6,957 nucleotides of DNA from positions 1 to 6,957 of the forward strand of contig VFFT01000051.1 in NCBI GenBank assembly GCA_009392775.1, given 5' to 3'. Source of the DNA: SAR202 cluster bacterium (GTDB lineage Bacteria; Chloroflexota; Dehalococcoidia; UBA3495). The translations under genes and the position numbers were made by a program. Under the pieces are notes generated by a model. That model had not been told where the DNA came from. It saw nothing but the letters and a program-made list of their open reading frames with translations, and did no database searches. Numbering within the stretch: the first letter of the stretch is position 1; every line of letters begins with the position of its first letter. Of this stretch, positions 1 to 6,799 are shown piece after piece.

Positions 1-53
1 ATATTTAAACCTCTTTTACTCTGTAATGCGAATATTAATTTGAAGCGGGATCA

Positions 54-82
54 TTCCCAACCAGTGTAGGGTATGCTAGAAT
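54..82 (+). promoter_or_regulatory. Putative sigma70-type promoter for the HAD hydrolase gene
   Basis: A -35-like TTCCCA (54-59) lies 17 bases before TAGAAT (77-82). The latter is preceded by TGC, giving an extended -10 (TGnTAGAAT). The -10 matches TATAAT at five of six bases and the -35 matches TTGACA at four of six. A small inverted repeat, GGGA-TCAT-TCCC (47-58), overlaps the -35 box. The 5' leader to the ATG at 154 would be roughly 65 bases. This is a motif call by eye only. Confidence 0.4.
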
Positions 83-153
83 TTCAACGCTTTGAACATC
101 TTATCGATTTTATAGCGAAATATCTTTAGATCAGTCTCAATTACTTAAGTTGC

Positions 154-867
154 ATGATAAATACAGTATTTTTTGATTTTTATAATACTTTAGTCAAGTT
201 TTGGCCACCCCTCGACCAAATTCAAGAGGCTGCCTGTAGTGAATTCGGTCTAGGAGTTTCTGAAGCGGGAATACGTAGAGGCTACGCTATAGCGGATGTC
301 TATTTCAACAGTGAAAATGCTCGAAAGCCTCTCGCACTTCGCTCAGATGAGGAACGATTGGAATTCTTTGGCGTCTACGAGCAAATGATACTCGAAAATG
401 CCGGATTGTCTGTTTCGTTGGATCTAGCAACCAAGATCTGGAAGATGGCGAGTTCAATACCCAAGGATTTCACCCCGTTTGACGATACGATTGGGGCTTT
501 GTCTGACTTGCGTTCAGACGGTTTTAAGCTTGGCTTAATATCTAATCTTAGGCGAGATATGTCGGATTTGACTGAAAAGCTCGGATTGTCATCTTTGATT
601 GATATCTGCATTACATCTGCCGATGTAGGTGTGGAAAAACCTAACCCTGCAATATTCAAGGCCGCTCTCGATTCTGCAAAAGTGTCTGCTAATGAAGCTA
701 TTCATGTTGGGGACCAGCATAAATCAGATGTTCTTGGAGCTAAAAGTGCCGGGATGCATGCTATATTATTGGACCGTGAAGGGTATAGCGGGGATGTCGA
801 TGACTGTCCCGTAGTCCAATCGTTGGTGGATATACGCCCTTTGTTATTGGACGGCAAAGTATTCTAG
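154..867 (+). CDS. HAD-superfamily hydrolase (DxYxT subgroup)
   Basis: A 237-residue cytoplasmic protein with the four haloacid dehalogenase (HAD) motifs in order. Motif I is DFYNTL with nucleophile Asp8. Motif II is LISN (Ser130). Motif III is EKPNP (Lys162). Motif IV is GDQHKSD (Asp187 and Asp192). The helical region between motifs I and II (about residues 15-105) fits a C1-type cap. Residue 10 is Tyr where HAD phosphatases usually have the acid/base Asp. The DxYxT form is known from L-2-haloacid dehalogenases and many uncharacterised relatives, so either dehalogenase or phosphatase chemistry is possible and the substrate cannot be named. The start at 154 is the first ATG after an in-frame TAG at 127-129. 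No clear Shine-Dalgarno precedes it, so the start is moderately certain. The gene ends 57 bases before the next one and may share its transcript. Confidence 0.88.
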   Translation: MINTVFFDFYNTLVKFWPPLDQIQEAACSEFGLGVSEAGIRRGYAIADVYFNSENARKPLALRSDEERLEFFGVYEQMILENAGLSVSLDLATKIWKMASSIPKDFTPFDDTIGALSDLRSDGFKLGLISNLRRDMSDLTEKLGLSSLIDICITSADVGVEKPNPAIFKAALDSAKVSANEAIHVGDQHKSDVLGAKSAGMHAILLDREGYSGDVDDCPVVQSLVDIRPLLLDGKVF

Positions 868-915
868 CCTAGTTACATCGATATACACAGGTTCCTAAAC
901 GACCCGCGGATTATT

Positions 916-919
916 GGAG
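916..919 (+). promoter_or_regulatory. Ribosome binding site fixing the start of the TGA-containing gene
   Basis: GGAG lies five bases upstream of the ATG at 925, an optimal Shine-Dalgarno arrangement and one of the best in the window. It matters because it shows that translation starts before the in-frame TGA at 997-999. This supports a 215-residue product rather than a short protein beginning at the internal ATG at 1192, which has no comparable site (the bases before it read CTAATCTTATT). Confidence 0.75.
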
Positions 920-924
920 AAGTT

Positions 925-1572
925 ATGTCTGATTCTAATACCTCTGGAATTATTCTTAATGAACCGGTCAGGGTGCTTGTCTGGTACGACTACATTTGAC
1001 CCTGGTGTTATGTCGGACTGGAAAGAGTCGACAGATTATCCCAGGACTATAACGTCAAAATAGAGGGGCGAGCATATTTTCTACGCCCTGATACTCCGAA
1101 GGAAGGGATAATTCGAGAATCCCGACCCGGTGAAACAGAAAATGAATTAAGTGATCCGATTCGTGGTCAGGCAAAAGACGCTAATCTTATTATGAAACCG
1201 CCGAGAGTAACCCCAAATACCATGTATGCTCTTGAGGCTACTGAATTCGCCCAGCAGCATGGTAAATTTCTTGAATTTCACCATGCCGCCTACGAAGCAT
1301 ATTGGACGAATAGAAAAGATCTGGGAGACCTAGAAGTAATCGCTTCAGTAGCGGAATCGGTAGACTTGGATTCGACTGAGTTGATTAAGCACTTGGAAAA
1401 TAATAAATTGACCAGTACTGTAACAGAGCAATATCAACAAGCTTTGAATGCAGGCATCAGGGGTATCCCCACCTTTTTGGTCGGTAATCTCTTGTTTACT
1501 GGGGCACATCCGTACGAAATATTTGAATCTGCTATGTCACGTATATTGAGCAGTGACGAATCGGATTCATGA
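925..1572 (+). CDS. Candidate selenoprotein: DsbA/FrnE-like thiol-disulfide oxidoreductase with UPWC active site (TGA at 997-999 read as Sec25)
   Basis: Read through its single internal TGA, this frame encodes 215 residues with the layout of the DsbA/FrnE/2-hydroxychromene-2-carboxylate isomerase family. It has a first beta strand (VRVLVWYDYI), the redox motif at 25-28, a helical insert, and the cis-proline motif GIRGIPTF (Pro182) near the C-terminus, followed by a final strand and helix. The family motif is CPWCYVG or similar. Here it reads U-P-W-C-Y-V-G, with TGA replacing precisely the N-terminal nucleophilic Cys while Cys28 is retained. There is no signal peptide or membrane segment, so it should act in the cytoplasm as a thiol-disulfide reductase, isomerase or peroxide-linked redox protein. 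A SECIS-like hairpin follows the TGA, and a strong Shine-Dalgarno precedes the ATG. No other stop or frameshift occurs, and the gene ends in a second TGA (1570-1572) with no such context. Alternatives are a Cys-to-stop mutation or a sequencing error. The physiological substrate is unknown. Confidence 0.85.
997..1045 (+). promoter_or_regulatory. Bacterial SECIS-like element with its UGA selenocysteine codon
   Basis: After UGA (997-999) and one C, CCTGG (1001-1005) pairs perfectly with CCAGG (1041-1045). Inside this lower stem, GTC (1012-1014) pairs with GAC (1030-1032). After one bulged G (1015), GACT (1016-1019) pairs with AGTC (1026-1029). The apical loop is GGAAAG (1020-1025). Known bacterial SECIS elements lie directly 3' of the UGA within the coding sequence and present a G among the first loop bases to SelB. 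In E. coli fdhF the loop GG lies at 22-23 counting from the U of UGA, with a bulged U at 17. Here the GG is at 24-25 and the bulge at 19, a near match. The UGA is followed by C, a weak termination context. Pairing was done by hand, without an energy calculation. Confidence 0.8.
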
Positions 1573-1622
1573 CAAGAATATAAAACCAAGTCCTGCTAAC
1601 GTTATAAGTAGGGGGAAGTAAC

Positions 1623-1632
1623 ACAAATTTGT
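1623..1632. repeat. 10-bp perfect palindrome touching the -35 box
   Basis: ACAAATTTGT is a perfect palindrome whose last base is the first base of the proposed -35 hexamer TTGAAC. The position suits a transcription-factor half-site pair or operator for the NADH-oxidoreductase operon. AT-rich ten-base palindromes also arise by chance, so the assignment is weak. Confidence 0.25.
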
Positions 1633-1661
1633 TGAACGCTCGTATGACCCTATGCTAAGAT
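1632..1661 (+). promoter_or_regulatory. Putative promoter of the NuoE/NuoF/NuoG-like operon
   Basis: TTGAAC (1632-1637) and TAAGAT (1656-1661) are separated by 18 bases, and TGC before the -10 makes it an extended -10 (TGnTAAGAT). The core TATGCTA is shared with the promoter proposed before the HAD gene. The site lies in the 153-base gap after the selenoprotein candidate and leaves a leader of about 55-60 bases to the GTG start at 1726. No convincing rho-independent terminator is visible in this gap, so read-through from upstream is also possible. Confidence 0.45.
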
Positions 1662-1725
1662 TAAACTTGAGATTGTTACAAAATTCACGAAGTAAATATC
1701 TTCTTTTGAGTGAGTTAGTGCCCCT

Positions 1726-2217
1726 GTGATTGATGGGCTAAAAGAACGTATATCAAGTGCTGTCCATAACCAGACGCAACCTACCGTTACCATATTGTCT
1801 TCTCTGTTAGCAGTGGAAGATGAGCTGGGGTATATACCCAAAGAAGCAATCGAACAAGTATCTGACTTGATGAGTGCCACCGTTAACGATGTGTGGGCTG
1901 TCGCGTCTTTTTACCCTAATTTTCGTTTTGAACCTCCGTGTGATCACCAGATCGAAGTATGTTGGGGCCCATCGTGTCACATAAAAGGGGCTATGGGATT
2001 GATAGAAGCTGTGCTAGATGCAGTCGATATGACTGATGAAGGTGATACACCTGACGGAAAAGTTACTGTGCGATATAACACTTGTCTTGGAGCTTGTGCT
2101 CAGGCACCAGTAATCTCTATTGATCACCATCTGATTGGAGGATTATCTCCCCAGGATGTCAAAGAGCGTACCATTGAAACTATGGAATCTGGGCGAACTC
2201 ATGGTATGGAACGTTAA
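1726..2217 (+). CDS. nuoE: NuoE-like [2Fe-2S] subunit of an NADH-oxidising complex (24-kDa family)
   Basis: A 163-residue cytoplasmic protein of the complex I 24-kDa/NuoE/HndA/HydC family. The N-terminal helical part contains the usual LLAVEDELGYIP and ASFYPNF segments (about 27-66). The C-terminal thioredoxin-like ferredoxin domain carries all four cluster ligands: Cys79 and Cys84 (CWGPSC, CX4C) and Cys120 and Cys124 (CLGAC, CX3C). With the NuoF-like partner it should relay electrons between FMN and the Fe-S chain. The start is GTG at 1726, because an in-frame TGA lies at 1711-1713 and no in-frame ATG is near. The Shine-Dalgarno is weak (GAG/GTGAG, roughly ten bases or more upstream). The stop codon overlaps the next start in TAATG, which implies translational coupling. 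The length is typical of the family. Confidence 0.93.
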   Translation: MIDGLKERISSAVHNQTQPTVTILSSLLAVEDELGYIPKEAIEQVSDLMSATVNDVWAVASFYPNFRFEPPCDHQIEVCWGPSCHIKGAMGLIEAVLDAVDMTDEGDTPDGKVTVRYNTCLGACAQAPVISIDHHLIGGLSPQDVKERTIETMESGRTHGMER

Positions 2218-3944
2218 TGACTGCACCGACTGTTACCACTAATTTCTCCGAGATACATAAAGATGCTGCTGAGCATTGGGAAAATATAACAGCAGGGACT
2301 AGAGCTTGGATTCGGATCGGAACAGCTTTATGTGGTAAAGCAGCCGGGGGTGATGCTGTTTTAGCTTCCGTGCAAGAGTCTTTGGAAAATCGAGGCATAG
2401 ATGCATTAGTAAGTGAGGTAGGATGCCTCGGGCTCTGTTTTGCCGAACCGTTGTTAGACATCCAAATGCCAGGGGGATCTCGTGTCTTCTACAGTAATGT
2501 TAGATCAGAGGATGTGGATCCGATATTAAATAGCCACCTTGTATCAGGAGCTCCTGTAATAGAGAAAGCACTTGGTTACCTTGGTGAAGTTCCTGTTGAC
2601 GGTATACCTAACCTGGATGATCATCCTATGCGTGCTATGACTGAACGTATAGCGCTAAGGAATGCGGGTGTAATTGATCCATATGATATCAATCAATATA
2701 TAGCTAATGGAGGATATCAGGGGCTCAATAAAGTATTGACAGAAATGACGCCTCAGGAAGTCCTTGATGAAGTTACAGGATCAGGCTTGCGAGGACGAGG
2801 AGGAGCCGCTTTCTCCACTGGTACGAAGTGGGGTTTTTTGGCAGGGTCTGGGGCTCCCGTAAAGTACATACTCTGCAACTGTGAAGAGGGTGACCCAGGA
2901 GCTTTTAACGATAAGGGGATTTTAGAAAGTGACCCAAGTACCGTCGTAGAAGGTATATTGATTGCTGCTTATGCTACAGGAGCAAGTAATGGCTATATAT
3001 TTATCCGCCACGGCCACGATGGTCCAATTGATAGAGCTAGGGCAGCGGTATCTGAAGCGTACAGGTTAGGTCTTCTAGGCGACAATATTCTGGGTACGGA
3101 CTTTAGTTTTCACCTTGAAGTAGCCCTTACCGGCGACTCTTATGTATCTGGTGAGGAAACGGCTTTAATGGAGGCTATAGAAGGTAGCCGCGCAATGCCT
3201 AGGTATCGACCGCCATTTCCTGCTCAAGTAGGTGTGTTTGGTAAGCCTACCAATATAAATAACGTCAAAACAATGGCGTATGTCCCAGAGATCGTTTCGA
3301 AAGGTGGAGAATGGTTCTCTGGTATAGGACACGATCGTAGTACGGGTACTGCTATCTTATGCTTATCAGGTAATTTGAAATATACGGGCATGGTAGAAGT
3401 GCCAATGGGATTAACTTTAAGGCAAGTCATATATGATATTGCTGGTGGAATTCCAAATGATAAATCCCTTAAGTTCGTTCAGACGGGTGGCCCTCTCGGC
3501 GGAGTTTTGGGTGCTGATAACATTGATCTAGTTCTGGATTTTGAAGTATTTAGAGAAGCTGGGGCGATTTTAGGATCAGGCGGCATCATTGCGGCTGATG
3601 AAGATGTATGTATAGTGGACTTAACTAGAGCTCTTATAGCATTTTGTCAGTATGAGTCATGCGGAAAATGTTTTCCTTGTAGGATGGGTATGAGCCATCT
3701 TCTGGAAGTTCTGGAACGAATATGCAAATTGCAAAGTGAGCCAGGGGATCTGGACTTGATGAGGAACATAGGCGGTAATATGCAAGCCGGTTCTCTGTGT
3801 GGTCATGGCCAGTTGGGATTTAATCCGGTATCATCAGCCATAAAATATTTTGGTGAAGAGTTTGATGCTCATATGGTAGATCACGAATGTGGTACTGGTA
3901 CATGTCTTAGGCCTAAGTACTCACCTAATCTTACCAGGCGATAA
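2217..3944 (+). CDS. nuoF: NuoF-like NADH-binding FMN/[4Fe-4S] subunit with N-terminal thioredoxin-like ferredoxin domain
   Basis: A 575-residue flavoprotein of the 51-kDa/NuoF/HydB/FdsB family, oxidising NADH or reducing NAD+. Residues about 28-115 form an N-terminal thioredoxin-like ferredoxin domain with Cys39 (ALCGKAAGG), Cys70 and Cys74 (CLGLC). Only three of the usual four cluster cysteines are seen; the position five before Cys39 is Ile34. The NuoF core follows: the FMN-binding glycine-rich segment GRGGAAFSTGTKW (193-205), the NADH-site segment EEGDPGAF (223-230), and YVSGEETAL (309-317). The SLBB-like region follows, and then the [4Fe-4S] motif SCGKCFPC (Cys482, 485, 488) with Cys528 as fourth ligand. 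The protein ends shortly after, so it lacks the C-terminal 2x[4Fe-4S] ferredoxin of HydB-type electron-bifurcating subunits. It overlaps the NuoE-like gene by one base and is followed after 14 bases by the NuoG-like gene. Confidence 0.95.
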   Translation: MTAPTVTTNFSEIHKDAAEHWENITAGTRAWIRIGTALCGKAAGGDAVLASVQESLENRGIDALVSEVGCLGLCFAEPLLDIQMPGGSRVFYSNVRSEDVDPILNSHLVSGAPVIEKALGYLGEVPVDGIPNLDDHPMRAMTERIALRNAGVIDPYDINQYIANGGYQGLNKVLTEMTPQEVLDEVTGSGLRGRGGAAFSTGTKWGFLAGSGAPVKYILCNCEEGDPGAFNDKGILESDPSTVVEGILIAAYATGASNGYIFIRHGHDGPIDRARAAVSEAYRLGLLGDNILGTDFSFHLEVALTGDSYVSGEETALMEAIEGSRAMPRYRPPFPAQVGVFGKPTNINNVKTMAYVPEIVSKGGEWFSGIGHDRSTGTAILCLSGNLKYTGMVEVPMGLTLRQVIYDIAGGIPNDKSLKFVQTGGPLGGVLGADNIDLVLDFEVFREAGAILGSGGIIAADEDVCIVDLTRALIAFCQYESCGKCFPCRMGMSHLLEVLERICKLQSEPGDLDLMRNIGGNMQAGSLCGHGQLGFNPVSSAIKYFGEEFDAHMVDHECGTGTCLRPKYSPNLTRR

Positions 3945-3958
3945 AGCTAAGGACGTTT

Positions 3959-6781
3959 ATGGCAGACGAAATTACAATCTCTATAGATGGCGTTGAAATA
4001 AAGACTGAACCGGGGAAAATGGTTCTTGAAGCTGCTATAGAAGCAGGTCTCTACATACCGTATTTGTGCTACCACTCTGGCATGAAGCCTTTTGCTGCAT
4101 GCAGGATGTGTGTTGTTTCAGTAGAGGGAGGACGTGGACTCCCTGCGGCCTGTACGCTGCCCGTGCAAGACGGTATGCAGGTTAGAAGCGAAACTGACGA
4201 AATCAATGAGACACGTCGTGGTGTCATGCAAATGTTAATTGCTGACCATCCCAATGGATGTCTCACATGCCACCGGATAGACATATGTGGACCCTCTGAC
4301 GTGTGTTTAAGGCATGTATCCGTGAATGATCGGTGCATTACTTGTCCTAAAAATGAGCGATGTGAGTTTAAGGATACAGTCAGATATCTCGGTATGGAGT
4401 TAGAGTCTCCATTGGAATATAACTACCGAGACATTCCTCTAGAAGTTAGTGATCCATTTTATGATCGAGACATGAATCTCTGTATTACCTGCGGAAGGTG
4501 TGTCAGAGTTTGCGATGAAGTGCGAGGCGATGCAGCTATCGGATTTATCGAAAGGTCCGGTAGGGCTCTAGTAGGGACATCGCAAGGTACTTCCTTGTTG
4601 GAGTCAGGATGCGAGTTTTGTGGGGCATGTATTGACGTATGTCCAGTCGGTGCGCTTGTAGAAAAGAACCACAAATGGGAAAAACCTAGGACGGTACAAA
4701 AATCAATATGCCCTCATTGTCCGGTCGGATGTCAGTTGAATCTTGAATTTAATGGTGACGGCAAATTTATTCGGGCTGTGGCGGACATAAACGCGCCAGC
4801 CAATAAAGGTCAGGCCTGTTATAAAGGTAAATTTGGACTAGAGTTTCTCAATAAAGAGACTGCTATAAAGCAACCATTAATACGCCGAGATGGATTACTG
4901 GAAGAGGCGACCTGGGAAGAAGCTATCGCATTCATATCTTCTAGATTGGGAGATTATATAGGAGATGAATTCTCAATTCTTACATCTCCTAACAGTACCA
5001 ATGAAGAATTGTATGTTGCTCAAAAATTCTCAAGAGCGGTCATGAAGACTAATAATGTTGATCAGACTAGTAACGTAACTCCAGAGTTAACCGTAGGTCT
5101 AGAACGAGCTCTCGGTTATGGGGCGGCTACTAACTCTATTTGGGAACTCGAGAACTCAAAGTGTATCTTAGTGTTCAATACTAACGTTACAGAGAATCAA
5201 AATGTTGTCGCCGTTCCCATAAAGAAAGCAGTTAGGCAAGGTGCGAAATTAATAGTTATAGACACACGAGAAGTGGAATTAACTCGCCAGGCAGATTCAT
5301 GGCTAAGGCCTTCTCCAGGGACTGAACTCCTTCTTCTTGGTGGGATTCTAAAACTGCTGGTACAGGGGTCCCTGCATGATCCTGACTGGATAAGCGACAA
5401 TTGTGAGGATCCAGATACATTGTATTATGTCCTAGACACTATTGACCTGGCATCAGTAGCTGCAGAAACTCAGGTCTCACTTGACGATATGAGTAAAGCA
5501 GCAGAGTTGTTTGCTGCGTCTGACAGTGGATCAATAGTTTATGGGCTTGATAACCTAAGCACAGATCTCCACCGAGGTTGCGTGGTGTCTTTGGTGAACA
5601 TTGCCTTGCTGACATCTAATTTAGGAAAGCCAAATAGCGGTTTGTATCCAATGAGAACAGGCTCTAATGAACAAGGTGCTTGGGATGTTGGATGTGTGCC
5701 CTATAGATTGCCAGGAGGCAGGCACTGGTCTGACGAAGATGCCAAAAACGAAATTGAAATGGCCTGGAGCTGTGAATTGCCGGCAAATCGCGGTAAGCAA
5801 GCAACAGAAATCTTGTCTAATAGTGATTTATGTGGCGTTAAATCAATGTTCCTTATAGGGGATAGCCCTAATTTTACCAATGGCTATTTTGCTATGGGTT
5901 ACGATCATCTTGAGCAATTAGAATTCTTAGTGGTCCAAGATTCATTTATGAGCCCAGCTACTGCGGTAGCCGATGTGGTTCTTCCCAGAGCTTTGTTTAC
6001 TAGTAAAGATGGTACGTATACCAATCTAGAACGTCGAATACAACGATTAGCGAATAGAGACACAGATTTGACTGACTCTGATACAGAGTCGAACGCTCTC
6101 TGCTTAATAGCCCAGAAAATGGGCTATGCAAATTTCTCTTATCGGAATCCATCTGAAATTATGGATGAAATCGCTTCTGTGAGTCCCATCTACTCCGGGG
6201 TCTCATATTCTAAATTGGCCCAACAGACCTTTACGGTATTTAGCAGTGGTATGGATAACCCAAAACCGACTCAATTGTTATATTCGAGCAAAGAACATAG
6301 AGGGTTACAATGGCCAGTATTGGACCAAGAGAGCTTGGGTACAGCAGTGCTCTATCAAGAATCTTTTAAAGCTGGTAAAGCAGCGTGGATAACTCCTGAA
6401 TTTACTCTAGAAGGTAAATTAGCTGAGGGATCTGAGTACTCAAGTTGGTTGGTGCCAGGTCGTGTTCTGTTGCAATCTGATAGGGATAGTAAACTGGTAT
6501 CAGGTAGGTTGAATCATTTGGTGAGAGATGAATTGGCACAGATACATCCGTCTCTGGCAAAAGAAGCTGACGTCTCCCAAGGTGATAAAATTATTGTTGA
6601 AACGGCTCAAGGGAATTTGACAGCAATAGTAGATATTGATGATTCTGTGCCGGTGGGGTCTATTTCCATAACTACATTATTTGGTCAGTTGGCTGTTGAA
6701 CTTCAAGAGAGTGAGGATATTGATCCGATGTCTAAGGTGGTAGGCTTGAATGTTTTACCTGCGCGCCTAGTAAAGAACTGA
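3959..6781 (+). CDS. NuoG/formate-dehydrogenase-alpha-like Fe-S molybdopterin oxidoreductase, active-site Cys/Sec absent
   Basis: A 940-residue multi-domain protein. Residues 1-75 form a [2Fe-2S] ferredoxin domain (Cys37, 48, 51, 65). A His-Cys cluster motif follows (His97, Cys101, 104, 110). An extra set, Cys116, 126, 129 and 135, comes next. Two [4Fe-4S] motifs lie at Cys175/178/181/185 and Cys218/221/224/228. The molybdopterin-domain [4Fe-4S] motif is Cys251/254/258/287. The large molybdopterin fold spans about 300-760, and a C-terminal dinucleotide-binding domain spans about 833-935. In formate dehydrogenases NNVD is followed by the Mo-ligating Cys/Sec and a His. Here the segment reads NNVDQTSNVTPE, placing Thr374-Pro375 at that site (codons ACT-CCA, 5078-5083). 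A formate dehydrogenase label is therefore doubtful. A NuoG-like electron-transfer subunit or an unknown Mo/W reaction is more likely. AAGGA five bases before the ATG is a good ribosome site. It probably forms a soluble complex with the two preceding gene products. Confidence 0.88.
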   Translation: MADEITISIDGVEIKTEPGKMVLEAAIEAGLYIPYLCYHSGMKPFAACRMCVVSVEGGRGLPAACTLPVQDGMQVRSETDEINETRRGVMQMLIADHPNGCLTCHRIDICGPSDVCLRHVSVNDRCITCPKNERCEFKDTVRYLGMELESPLEYNYRDIPLEVSDPFYDRDMNLCITCGRCVRVCDEVRGDAAIGFIERSGRALVGTSQGTSLLESGCEFCGACIDVCPVGALVEKNHKWEKPRTVQKSICPHCPVGCQLNLEFNGDGKFIRAVADINAPANKGQACYKGKFGLEFLNKETAIKQPLIRRDGLLEEATWEEAIAFISSRLGDYIGDEFSILTSPNSTNEELYVAQKFSRAVMKTNNVDQTSNVTPELTVGLERALGYGAATNSIWELENSKCILVFNTNVTENQNVVAVPIKKAVRQGAKLIVIDTREVELTRQADSWLRPSPGTELLLLGGILKLLVQGSLHDPDWISDNCEDPDTLYYVLDTIDLASVAAETQVSLDDMSKAAELFAASDSGSIVYGLDNLSTDLHRGCVVSLVNIALLTSNLGKPNSGLYPMRTGSNEQGAWDVGCVPYRLPGGRHWSDEDAKNEIEMAWSCELPANRGKQATEILSNSDLCGVKSMFLIGDSPNFTNGYFAMGYDHLEQLEFLVVQDSFMSPATAVADVVLPRALFTSKDGTYTNLERRIQRLANRDTDLTDSDTESNALCLIAQKMGYANFSYRNPSEIMDEIASVSPIYSGVSYSKLAQQTFTVFSSGMDNPKPTQLLYSSKEHRGLQWPVLDQESLGTAVLYQESFKAGKAAWITPEFTLEGKLAEGSEYSSWLVPGRVLLQSDRDSKLVSGRLNHLVRDELAQIHPSLAKEADVSQGDKIIVETAQGNLTAIVDIDDSVPVGSISITTLFGQLAVELQESEDIDPMSKVVGLNVLPARLVKN

Positions 6782-6799
6782 CATCGGCTTGGATAAGTT

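Noticed and set aside
1..153. Upstream small gene or riboswitch
   Set aside because: No convincing coding frame or structured leader is visible; only a promoter-like motif could be supported.
375..659. Open frames on the reverse strand opposite the hydrolase and the other genes
   Set aside because: They lie wholly or almost wholly opposite well-supported genes, show no recognisable domain and have low-complexity translations typical of antisense shadows.
997..999. Nonsense mutation making the FrnE-like gene a pseudogene
   Set aside because: The TGA hits exactly the redox-active Cys codon, the frame is otherwise intact for 215 codons, a strong ribosome site is kept, and a SECIS-like hairpin follows. 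Not fully excluded without reads and homologues.
997..999. Alternative genetic code with TGA read as Trp
   Set aside because: Tryptophan is encoded by TGG throughout, other internal TGA codons are absent from the genes, and TGA ends both the FrnE-like gene (1570-1572) and the NuoG-like gene (6779-6781). Trp at a CxxC nucleophile position would also make no sense.
1192..1572. Independent short gene starting at the internal ATG
   Set aside because: It would begin mid-domain without the CxxC half of the fold and has no Shine-Dalgarno; the upstream in-frame sequence encodes the missing part of the same family.
1573..1725. tRNA, small RNA or rho-independent terminator in the gap before the NuoE-like gene
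   Set aside because: No cloverleaf and no GC-rich hairpin followed by a T-run could be found; only a weak GAAG/CTTC pairing near 1690-1705 was seen.
3959..6781. Second selenoprotein (Sec-type formate dehydrogenase)
   Set aside because: No in-frame TGA is present; the catalytic position is encoded by ACT (Thr).
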